Shown: one piece after another, positions 36,328 to 43,000 of the stretch
Position numbering within the stretch: the first letter of the stretch is position 1
Layout of the letters: every line of letters begins with the position of its first letter
DNA from: Alphaproteobacteria bacterium
GTDB taxonomy: Bacteria; Pseudomonadota; Alphaproteobacteria; UBA8366; GCA-2717185
Length of the DNA: 43,000 nucleotides
Assembly: GCA_021774435.1 (NCBI GenBank)
Contig: JAJFJB010000067.1
Location: forward strand, 1-43,000
Reading direction: 5' to 3'
Notes under the pieces: model-generated
Seen by the model: the letters and a program-made list of their open reading frames with translations, nothing else
Database searches by the model: none
What the model was told of the DNA's origin: nothing
Made by a program: the position numbers and the translations under genes

Positions 36328-37331
36328 GCTACAAAGGCATCAAGGTTCTGGTTACAGGTGCCGACGGGTTCATCGGATCTCATCTTGCTGAGACGCTCGC
36401 GGCGCAAGGGGCCCGTGTCACGGCGCTCGCTCAATATAATTCGTTCGGATTGAACGGCTGGTTGGACGAAACGCCAGAAGAATTGCTAGCGGCCATCGAC
36501 ATCCGCCGCGGTGATATTCGAGACGGCGGTTTCGTGCGGGGATTAATCGAAGGACAGGATACGGTCTTCCATCTCGCGGCCCTGATCGCCATCCCGCATT
36601 CCTACAACGCGCCGCAATCCTACGTCGACGTGAATGTTACCGGAACCTTGAACGTTCTTGAAGCCGCGCGGCAGTTTAGCGTTGCGAAGGTCGTTCAGAC
36701 ATCGACAAGCGAAGTCTATGGCACGGCCTTACAAAAACCGATCGATGAAGGTCATCCCCTGCAAGGTCAATCGCCTTATTCGGCCAGTAAAATTGCCGCG
36801 GATATGATGGCTGAAGCCTATGTCCGATCGTTCTCATTACCCGTCGTAACATTGCGGCCCTTTAACACGTTCGGCCCCCGGCAAAGCGAGCGCGCCGTTC
36901 TCTCGACGATGATTCGGCAGGCGCTTGATCCGGACTGCACCGAAATCCGGCTTGGCGATTTGAGTCCGACACGCGACTTCAACTACGTCTCCAACACCGT
37001 AGATGCCTTCCTCGCGATCGGCGCCAGCGACACCGTCGAACAAGGGCAGCCCTATAATGCCGGCACGGGTGTCGAGGTCTCGATCGGCGACATGGTCGAA
37101 ATAGTCCAAGCCGCGACGGGCACGAACAAACCCGTCACCCAGGAAGAGTCTCGTCTCCGCCCCGCAGGGTCGGAAGTTCGGGCCCTGGTCGCCAATTCCG
37201 AAAAACTTACAGCGGCGTGCGGCTGGTCTCCGGCAGTCGATCTCGATGAAGGTGTGGCGCGAACGATCGATTGGTGGCGAAGCCGCATTAAATCAGGGCA
37301 TATCCGACGGTCCGCGGACTATCTGACCTGA
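36324..37331 (+). CDS. LegB-like NAD-dependent sugar 4,6-dehydratase/epimerase
   Basis: A 335-residue extended SDR for nucleotide sugars. Nucleotide motif TGADGFIG (11-18); TSTSEVYG (126-133) stands where 4,6-dehydratases have T-D/S-E; YSASK (152-156) provides Tyr/Lys. LAALIAIPHSYNAPQSYVDV and HPLQGQSPYSASKIAAD are typical of the LegB/legionaminic-acid dehydratase group rather than GalE or RmlB. It starts with TTG (36324), preceded by GGAG 6 nt upstream, and overlaps the NeuD-like stop. Expected product: a 4-keto-6-deoxy nucleotide sugar. No aminotransferase lies here, so the pathway would need genes elsewhere. Confidence 0.82.
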   Translation: MSYKGIKVLVTGADGFIGSHLAETLAAQGARVTALAQYNSFGLNGWLDETPEELLAAIDIRRGDIRDGGFVRGLIEGQDTVFHLAALIAIPHSYNAPQSYVDVNVTGTLNVLEAARQFSVAKVVQTSTSEVYGTALQKPIDEGHPLQGQSPYSASKIAADMMAEAYVRSFSLPVVTLRPFNTFGPRQSERAVLSTMIRQALDPDCTEIRLGDLSPTRDFNYVSNTVDAFLAIGASDTVEQGQPYNAGTGVEVSIGDMVEIVQAATGTNKPVTQEESRLRPAGSEVRALVANSEKLTAACGWSPAVDLDEGVARTIDWWRSRIKSGHIRRSADYLT

Positions 37332-37393
37332 TCGAGACTCTTTGTTGCGACCAGTGATATCCTTCAACCTGAATTCGGACAGGAGACGGCGCG

Positions 37394-37855
37394 ATGACCC
37401 AGGCACCACCAAAGAAACGCCCGACATTGGAAGAAGCCGCGAAAACGCATAACGCACCGATCTTCGGACGACCCGACACGATGGATGCGGAAATGGGGCG
37501 TTTCGCCAACACCACGCAAATGATCTTCCATCCAACCAATGAGAACCCGACCGCTCCAAATGCCGGCGTGCTGACCTATGAAGCGGGTTCAGGCTTTCCG
37601 TTACACCTGCATGATTTCGCGCAGGTTTGGTATGTGCTGGACGGTGAATGTCAGTTCGGTGACCGGACCCTGACACCGGGCGACATGGTCTATATGGAAG
37701 ACCCGCATTTCGAACACGAAATGCGCACGGAAAATGGCTGTCGTATCATGTTCGTGCAATATCCGGGGCCCAATACCGGCGGTCGGCCGATTTACGATGG
37801 GCGGTTCAACAAAACCGAAAAATCGGATATCGAAAAGGAAGACCTGACCCACTGA
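37394..37855 (+). CDS. Cupin-domain protein
   Basis: A 153-residue cupin of the ChrR/cupin_2 kind. FPLHLHDFAQVWYVLDGECQ is motif 1 (two His, Glu) and MEDPHFEHEM is motif 2, both compatible with a metal site. The AGGAG site precedes the ATG by 9 nt. It lies 62 bp after the LegB-like gene but has no visible link to sugar chemistry. Metal and substrate unknown. Confidence 0.78.
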   Translation: MTQAPPKKRPTLEEAAKTHNAPIFGRPDTMDAEMGRFANTTQMIFHPTNENPTAPNAGVLTYEAGSGFPLHLHDFAQVWYVLDGECQFGDRTLTPGDMVYMEDPHFEHEMRTENGCRIMFVQYPGPNTGGRPIYDGRFNKTEKSDIEKEDLTH

Positions 37856-37993
37856 GGTTTCCGTTGAATTAGGCCTGCCATCTCAATTTCTGATTTGGTC
37901 TATCAAAACAATTCATTTTTTTTGCATCACTCGCGCCTATAAAGTCGGCGGCTCCTGACGATTTCAGCCTTGTGAACCGCAATGGAGAGACCG

Positions 37994-39079
37994 ATGTGGC
38001 CGGACCGCCGAATTATTGACCTCTTTGGCATTGAACATCCCATTATCCAGGCTCCCATGGCCGGATCGAATGGCTCAGCCATGGTTATCGCGGCGAGCCA
38101 GGCTGGCGGCCTTGGCTCCTTGCCTTGCGCGATGCTGGATGCGGAGAAGATGCGCGCCGAACTGGGCGTCATCCGGCAACAGACATCGAATCCGATCAAC
38201 GTCAACTTTTTCTGCCACACGCCACCGGATCCCGATCCGGCGCGGGACGCCGCGTGGAAGGCGCGTTTGACGGAGTATTATGTTGAGCTTGGGCTCGATG
38301 CCAACGCATCGGCCCCAGCCGTCAATCGTGCGCCCTTCGACGACGCCATGTGCGAAATTGTTGAGGAAACAAAGCCGACGGTTGTCAGTTTTCATTTCGG
38401 GTTGCCAGCGGAAACCTTGCTCGAGCGCGTTAAGGCTGCCGGATGCATTGTCATCAGCTCGGCAACGACGGCGGATGAAGCGCGCTGGCTTGCCGACAAT
38501 GGCTGTGACGCGATTATCGCCCAAGGCTACGAAGCCGGCGGCCATCGCGGCATGTTCCTCACCGACAATGTGGCGACTCAAGCAGGCACCATGGCATTGG
38601 TGCCGCAGGTCGTGGACGCTGTGTCCGTTCCCGTTATCGCAGCCGGCGGTATCGCCGATGGCAGGGGAATCGCGGCTGCCTTCGCGCTCGGCGCATCGGG
38701 CGTGCAAATCGGTACGGCCTACCTGTTTACGCCGGAGTCGCTCGTTAGCGACTTACATCGCACCGCTCTTCAGGAAACGCGGGACGATCAAACCGCATTG
38801 ACCAACCTTTTTTCCGGCCGGCCGGCACGGGGAATCATGAACCGGTTGATGCGGGAAGTGGGCCCAATGTCGGATGCACCGTCAGCATTTCCCACGGCCG
38901 GAGGAGCGCTGGCACCGCTGAAAGCCGCAGCGGAGGAGAAAGGAGCAGCGGATTTCACATCGTTGTGGTCCGGACAATCGGCACGGCTGGGCCACGAAAT
39001 CGGCGCTGCCGACTTGACCCGGCAACTCGCGGAAGATGCTCTCTTACGCATGACGGCCATCGCACCGGTTAAGGCCTGA
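37994..39079 (+). CDS. Nitronate monooxygenase family protein
   Basis: A 361-residue FMN-dependent TIM-barrel enzyme (2-nitropropane dioxygenase family) that oxidises alkyl nitronates; some members are enoyl-ACP reductases. FGIEHPIIQAPMAGSNGSAM is the FMN-binding start, IIAQGYEAGGHRGMF holds the catalytic His region, and VIAAGGIADGRGIAAAFALGASGVQIGTAYL binds phosphate. An ATG at 37982 lies 12 nt earlier; GGAGAG between the two suits 37994. It converges with the glycosyltransferase pair 4 bp away. The promoter is not clear in the 138 bp upstream. Confidence 0.85.
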   Translation: MWPDRRIIDLFGIEHPIIQAPMAGSNGSAMVIAASQAGGLGSLPCAMLDAEKMRAELGVIRQQTSNPINVNFFCHTPPDPDPARDAAWKARLTEYYVELGLDANASAPAVNRAPFDDAMCEIVEETKPTVVSFHFGLPAETLLERVKAAGCIVISSATTADEARWLADNGCDAIIAQGYEAGGHRGMFLTDNVATQAGTMALVPQVVDAVSVPVIAAGGIADGRGIAAAFALGASGVQIGTAYLFTPESLVSDLHRTALQETRDDQTALTNLFSGRPARGIMNRLMREVGPMSDAPSAFPTAGGALAPLKAAAEEKGAADFTSLWSGQSARLGHEIGAADLTRQLAEDALLRMTAIAPVKA

Positions 39080-39083
39080 TCGA

Positions 39084-39668
39084 CTAACGAGGCGCGGCGG
39101 CACGCCAGCGCTTCAACGACGCGGCGTCGTCGACATCGATCAGCGTGTCGAGCAATTCATAGTCGTAGCGGTTACCAAGGTTGTCGATCGTGTCCGCAAG
39201 CGCGTGTCTGGTCGACCAGCGCACAGGGGAAAATAGAGCTGGGTGTGATGGCCGCCGCCGCAACCCGACGAGCCAGTAGCCGCCATCGTCTGCGGGTCCG
39301 AAAACCGCATCGCGCCGCCCGAGCGCACAAAACGCCGCGTTGATATGGTCGGTCGATATGTCTGGAATATCAGATCCAATGATAACCACGGGGCCGGGTC
39401 CGAACCCACGCATAACCCGGTCCATGCGTTGTCCCAGATCACCGCGTGGTTGATCCATTCGCTTCACGGTTGCCGGCCATTGTGCCGGGCCGCCCGTAAC
39501 CGCCAGCCAGCATTCCCAACGTGGATCCCGCGCAAGGCGGCGCAACGTCCGTTCTAATGCCAATTTCTGAAATCGCCACGCTGCGACCCTGCCGATATCG
39601 GCGGCAAGCCGGCTCTTTACCCGCCCAAGGCGCGGCGCCTTGGCGAAAATGACAAGCCGGTTTTTCAT
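39084..39668 (-). CDS. DUF2064/TIGR04282-type glycosyltransferase
   Basis: A 194-residue small GT-A fold protein (TIGR04282 type, formerly DUF2064). IFAKAPRLGRVKSRLAADIG is the nucleotide-binding start, VVIIGSDIPDIS holds an Asp for metal, and FGPADDGGYWLVGLRR is the family signature. Some homologues sit in arsenosugar-type loci. Its ATG overlaps the stop of the next gene upstream on this strand (ATGA), so the two glycosyltransferases are co-translated. Acceptor unknown. Confidence 0.82.
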   Translation of the reverse strand: MKNRLVIFAKAPRLGRVKSRLAADIGRVAAWRFQKLALERTLRRLARDPRWECWLAVTGGPAQWPATVKRMDQPRGDLGQRMDRVMRGFGPGPVVIIGSDIPDISTDHINAAFCALGRRDAVFGPADDGGYWLVGLRRRPSHPALFSPVRWSTRHALADTIDNLGNRYDYELLDTLIDVDDAASLKRWRAAAPR

Positions 39669-40351
39669 CCGTAAAACTTCGCTATCAATCGCGGCGGCAC
39701 GCCGAAAAAAAAGGCCGAAAGACAGAAAAAATTGCGGACTGAACGTCGCACATAGCCATCCCGCTCATATCGTTCCGCTGATGTCACCGCATTGCGGCCG
39801 AGGTGCACGAGACGTGTCCGGCCTATCCGTCGGACAAAATCCACATCCTCCATCAGCGGTATCGCGCGATAGCCGCCCAGTTCATTGTAAAACGATCTCG
39901 AAATCAAAAGACCCTGATCGCCATACGGCAATCCGAACAGGCGGACGCGCAACGCGACAAAACGTTCCAGCAATTTCGCTCGTTTTCGTTTGTCGTCGAG
40001 TTTGAACCTGAAATAGCCGGCACGCCGATCATTGTCCGGTTCATGCAAGAACGACCAGACGGCCTCGTACCAACGGGGATCGAGGCTCGTATCCGCATGC
40101 AGAAAGAGTAGCCATCGACCTGTTGCGGCCTTGGCCCCGGCGCCTAATTGCAGGCCGCGGCCACGCTCTGAGATCACGACATTCGCACCGGCAGCTTCGG
40201 CAACTTCTAGCGTTTCATCCGTCGAACCGCCATCCGCAAAAATAACCTCATGCACCAAATTGACCGAATCGAACTCGGCAAGCGGCGGGAGGCTTCGCTG
40301 CAAGCCTGTGCCAGCGTTCAAAGTCGGAATTATGATACTCAATTCGGCCAT
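39665..40351 (-). CDS. TIGR04283-type family 2 glycosyltransferase
   Basis: A 228-residue GT-A glycosyltransferase. LSIIIPTLNAG is the start, VIFADGGSTDETLEVA and VVISERGRGLQLGAGAKAA are the donor-binding motifs, and FLHADTSLD gives the metal-binding pair. YGDQGLLISRSFYNELGG follows, typical of the TIGR04283 subfamily; a C-terminal hydrophobic segment may touch the membrane. First gene of a two-gene operon with the DUF2064 protein, and divergent from the radical SAM gene (85 bp between). Confidence 0.85.
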   Translation of the reverse strand: MAELSIIIPTLNAGTGLQRSLPPLAEFDSVNLVHEVIFADGGSTDETLEVAEAAGANVVISERGRGLQLGAGAKAATGRWLLFLHADTSLDPRWYEAVWSFLHEPDNDRRAGYFRFKLDDKRKRAKLLERFVALRVRLFGLPYGDQGLLISRSFYNELGGYRAIPLMEDVDFVRRIGRTRLVHLGRNAVTSAERYERDGYVRRSVRNFFCLSAFFFGVPPRLIAKFYG

Positions 40352-40401
40352 ACCCGGTTTTTATCCCCCACGCACCATGCGGGAGCAACCAGCAAATCTC
40401 C

Positions 40402-40431
40402 TTGCATGTTCTTCTTTTGTTCTATTATAAT
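40402..40431 (+). promoter_or_regulatory. Strong promoter of the radical SAM gene
   Basis: TTGCAT (40402-40407), 18 bp, TATAAT (40426-40431). The -10 matches consensus fully. Transcription should start about 40437-40438, at or within the first codon of the gene, so the message may have no leader. Confidence 0.6.
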
Positions 40432-40436
40432 AAACT

Positions 40437-41516
40437 ATGGACATGATAACGCCCCGACAAGCACGCAAAGGCCGTGGCGCGTCGAGCAATGACAGCGGTC
40501 GGTTCGAAGCGCAAAAGCGCGTGTACTTTGACGACGGATGGGTCGGCGACGGTGAGGATCCACCTCCACTGCGCACAACTGTCGGCGTGGACCGTGCCCG
40601 CAAAGCAATTGCCTATAATAAATCCCCCGACGTGCCGTTCGACCGGTCGATTAATCCCTACCGCGGCTGCGAACATGGCTGTATTTATTGTTTTGCCCGG
40701 CCCACGCACGCCTATTACGGCCTTTCGCCAGGTCTCGATTTTGAGACAAAACTGTTTCAGAAGCCGGACGCGCCGGAAAGGCTGGCGGAGGAATTGCGGA
40801 AACCGGGCTACAAACCCGCATTCGTCGCGCTCGGGGCGAACACCGACCCCTACCAGCCGATCGAGCGCGACTTGAAGATTACGCGGCGTATTCTCCAGAC
40901 ACTCTCCGACTTCAAACATCCGTTCGCCATCGTTACCAAATCGCCCCTCGTCGTGCGCGATCTCGATATCATTGCCCCCCTTGCCGCCGAGGGTCTCGCC
41001 ATGGTTTCGGTTTCGATCACGACGCTTAACCGGACCCTCGCCCGGCAACTCGAACCCCGTGCCCCAACAGCCTCAAAACGGCTGGGCGCGGTCGCGGCGC
41101 TAAGCGAAGCCCGTGTTCCGACTTGCGTTCTCGCCGCGCCCATGATCCCGGCGCTGAACGACATGGAACTCGAATCGATCCTCGCCGCGGCGAAGGATGC
41201 GGGCGCGAGCTACGCCGATTACACGCTTCTCCGCTTGCCACTCGAAATCCGCGACCTCTTCGTCGAGTGGCTTGAAGCGCACTACCCCGACCGGGCGCGC
41301 CATGTCATGAGTCTGGTTCGCGACACGCGTAACGGGTCCGATTACAACTCAAGCTGGGGCCAGCGCCGCACGGGGACAGGCGTCTATGCGGAAATGCTCA
41401 GCAAGCGGTTTCGCCTCGCCCGCCGCAAACTCGGAATGGATATGCGCCCACTCAACCTGGACATATCGCAATTCAGAAAACCGTCCGCAAAAGGCGATCA
41501 ATTGACATTGATTTAA
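40437..41516 (+). CDS. PA0069-family radical SAM protein
   Basis: A 359-residue radical SAM protein related to SplB-type folds. Cys78, 82 and 85 (RGCEHGCIYC) bind the [4Fe-4S] cluster. ARPTHAYYGLSPGLDFE and NTDPYQPIERDLKITR are family signatures. YADYTLLRLPLEIRDLF and the C-terminal RRTGTGVYAEML continue the family. Substrate unknown; the PA0069 group is not biochemically settled. No ribosome site is visible, because the -10 box is only 6 nt from the ATG at 40437 (a second ATG at 40443 is also possible). Confidence 0.87.
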   Translation: MDMITPRQARKGRGASSNDSGRFEAQKRVYFDDGWVGDGEDPPPLRTTVGVDRARKAIAYNKSPDVPFDRSINPYRGCEHGCIYCFARPTHAYYGLSPGLDFETKLFQKPDAPERLAEELRKPGYKPAFVALGANTDPYQPIERDLKITRRILQTLSDFKHPFAIVTKSPLVVRDLDIIAPLAAEGLAMVSVSITTLNRTLARQLEPRAPTASKRLGAVAALSEARVPTCVLAAPMIPALNDMELESILAAAKDAGASYADYTLLRLPLEIRDLFVEWLEAHYPDRARHVMSLVRDTRNGSDYNSSWGQRRTGTGVYAEMLSKRFRLARRKLGMDMRPLNLDISQFRKPSAKGDQLTLI

Positions 41517-41541
41517 CCATCTTTGTGTTAGATTGCCTGAC

Positions 41542-42954
41542 ATGGAAAGCGGCCTTGAATTAACGGCGATTGCGGTGGTGGCCGGCGCCGCAACTTTATG
41601 CGGCACATTGCTGAGCCGACTCGGACAACCCGCCATTGTCGGCTATATCTTCGCTGGAGTTCTCCTCGGCCCTTCTGGATTGGCGTTGATCACCGACCGG
41701 GGGCAAGTCGGTACGCTGGCCGAGCTCGGCGTGCTGATGCTGCTGTACTTCGTCGGCATGGAGCTATCGCTGCGCAATTTCCGGCGCGGCTGGCGCATTG
41801 CGGTGTTCACCACCCTCATGCAAATCGTCGCCAGCGTCGTGGTGCTTTTGGCGCTGACTCGTTTCTTCGATTGGCCCGCAACACACGCCATACTGTTCGG
41901 GTTCGTTCTGGCGCTCAGCAGTACAGTTGTGGCAATCCGCATGCTTGAGGAAGTCGGCGAACTGCGAACCCGGGTTGGACGCATCACCGTCAGTGTCCTC
42001 GTCGCGCAAGACCTCGCCGTCGCACCAATGCTGCTCGTCGTCGGCGCCATCTCCGGCGGCGGCTTCGAATATTCGGTTGTTTTCAAAATCGCGCTTTCAA
42101 TTGGCTTACTGACAGCCGCCACCGTCTATTTAAGCCAGCGGCGGCATGTCGATTTACCGCTCGGCGCTTTTATGATCGGTGGCCTCGATTTGACGCCGGT
42201 TGCCGCGTTGACCTGGTGTTTTGGGTTCGCTGCCATTGCCGGATTAATTGGGCTTTCGCCTGCATTCGGTGCCTTCTTTGCAGGACTTTTAGTCGGCAGC
42301 AGCACGCAACGGCAAGCTGTCGTTGAAACTGCGCGGCCCATTCAAAGCATTCTTCTGATGGTGTTCTTCCTATCGATCGGCCTACTGATCGATTTGAATT
42401 TCCTGTGGCAGAATCTTGGACTTGTTCTGCTGCTGTGGCTCTTCGTGGCAGTCTTCAAAACCGCCCTGAATACCGGAGTTTTGCGGTTTATGGGCGAGCC
42501 CTGGCAAAGGGCCTTTTTGTCCAGCCTGATCCTCGCGCAGATCGGCGAGTTCTCCTTCGTGCTCGGCGCCGCGGCCATCGACCGGCAAGTCATTGACGCC
42601 GATATTCACCGGCTGATCGTCGCCGTAACGGTCATATCACTGGTGACAAGCCCTCTTTGGTTGAACAGCGCGCGACGCCTGCATCACAGGTCCGCGCAAC
42701 ATCCCGATAGTCTTGGTGCACTATTGCGGTTGATCTATTTCCGGGAGTGGCGGCTGACGCGCCGGGTAACGGCGGCTTTGGCTGCCGTTGCGGTAGCGGG
42801 CGTCAATCGGGTCCACCACGTCTATCAAGCCATCACCAATCGCCGAGCGGCCAAAGAGAACCAGCAACCGGAGCGGCTCGAACAGGAAACCATGCCGGCA
42901 CTGCCACCGCCGCAGGATTCAACGGACACTCCCGCAAAAGCAGAAGATGCCTGA
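41542..42954 (+). CDS. CPA2-type cation:proton antiporter
   Basis: A 470-residue Kef/CPA2-type membrane antiporter with about 12-13 membrane segments. TLLSRLGQPAIVGYIFAGVLLGPSGL and ELGVLMLLYFVGMELSLRNF are typical, and the central helices have SSTVVAIRML and VAQDLAVAPMLL. ISLVTSPLWL is near the end of the membrane part. The cytosolic tail (~380-470) has no TrkA-N nucleotide-binding domain, unlike KefB/KefC. ATG 41542; the frame also opens at TTG 41533. It overlaps the start of the next gene by 8 nt. Likely K+ or Na+ exchange, unproven. Confidence 0.85.
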   Translation: MESGLELTAIAVVAGAATLCGTLLSRLGQPAIVGYIFAGVLLGPSGLALITDRGQVGTLAELGVLMLLYFVGMELSLRNFRRGWRIAVFTTLMQIVASVVVLLALTRFFDWPATHAILFGFVLALSSTVVAIRMLEEVGELRTRVGRITVSVLVAQDLAVAPMLLVVGAISGGGFEYSVVFKIALSIGLLTAATVYLSQRRHVDLPLGAFMIGGLDLTPVAALTWCFGFAAIAGLIGLSPAFGAFFAGLLVGSSTQRQAVVETARPIQSILLMVFFLSIGLLIDLNFLWQNLGLVLLLWLFVAVFKTALNTGVLRFMGEPWQRAFLSSLILAQIGEFSFVLGAAAIDRQVIDADIHRLIVAVTVISLVTSPLWLNSARRLHHRSAQHPDSLGALLRLIYFREWRLTRRVTAALAAVAVAGVNRVHHVYQAITNRRAAKENQQPERLEQETMPALPPPQDSTDTPAKAEDA

Positions 42955-43000
42955 TTTCGCGCTGGAAATTGCAGCAGACGGCCTGGTTGCGGGGATTGAC
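42947..43000 (+). CDS. rnhB: Ribonuclease HII, N-terminal fragment at window edge
   Basis: The last 54 nt open a frame from the ATG at 42947, overlapping the antiporter stop by 8 nt. It encodes MPDFALEIAADGLVAGID. The ending VAGID fits the conserved (V)AGVDEAGRGP start of RNase HII, which removes RNA from RNA-DNA hybrids. Only 18 residues are visible, so the call is tentative. Confidence 0.55.
   Translation, partial: MPDFALEIAADGLVAGID

Noticed and set aside
37891..37905. TGAT-N7-ATCA palindrome upstream of the nitronate monooxygenase
   Set aside because: Short, expected often by chance, and no LysR-type gene is next to it.

Overview
The window reads as a chromosomal core segment of an alphaproteobacterium, most likely a Rhodospirillales-type lineage. 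The evidence is gene order and gene type. An mdh-sucC-sucD-sucA-sucB block sits beside zapE. There is a membrane-anchored CycM-type cytochrome c, a monofunctional prephenate dehydratase of alphaproteobacterial type, and the series 4.5S RNA - dnaX - ybaB - recR. Gene density is high. I saw no tRNA, rRNA, insertion sequence, prophage or CRISPR array.

Layout. 1-1380 (-): a DHA2-family efflux transporter, cut by the left edge, facing a TetR-type regulator. 1590-7696 (+): TetR regulator, CsaA-like tRNA-binding protein, a cyclase-like protein coupled to a VOC/glyoxalase protein, a methyltransferase, a PEP mutase/isocitrate lyase family enzyme, a DUF350 membrane protein and a membrane-anchored serine protease. 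7703-19022 (-): read from the right, a SAF-domain oxidoreductase, an SDR, zapE and a PH-like membrane protein, then mdh-sucCDAB (malate dehydrogenase, succinyl-CoA synthetase, and E1/E2 of 2-oxoglutarate dehydrogenase). 19161-19517 (+): a MarR regulator. 19524-28147 (-): cycM, hisN, then a likely six-gene operon yejA-yejB-yejE-yejF-ghrA-cupin (peptide-type ABC importer plus a 2-hydroxyacid dehydrogenase). 28355-30267 (+): kdsB, pheA and a small membrane protein. 30286-31182 (-): nudC. 31273-37331 (+): 4.5S RNA, dnaX-ybaB-recR, a DUF4139 exported protein and a NeuD-like/LegB-like sugar pair. 37394-39079 (+): a cupin and a nitronate monooxygenase. 39084-40351 (-): two overlapping small glycosyltransferase genes. 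40437-43000 (+): a PA0069-type radical SAM protein, a CPA2 antiporter and the first codons of rnhB.

Most genes are ordinary. The points worth a second look are small. dnaX carries an A AAG GGG heptamer at the collar/linker border with a -1 stop two codons later, as expected for a gamma-type product. The yejA leader holds two TGGAAA...AGGCAA repeats 20 bp apart plus an inverted copy. A cyclase-like protein keeps both metal Asp residues but has Ile at the expected Asn. Mdh and SucA both end in Lys/Arg-rich tails. The radical SAM gene appears to be leaderless, and the efflux transporter lacks a normal start codon. I did not find a convincing wholly new multi-gene system.
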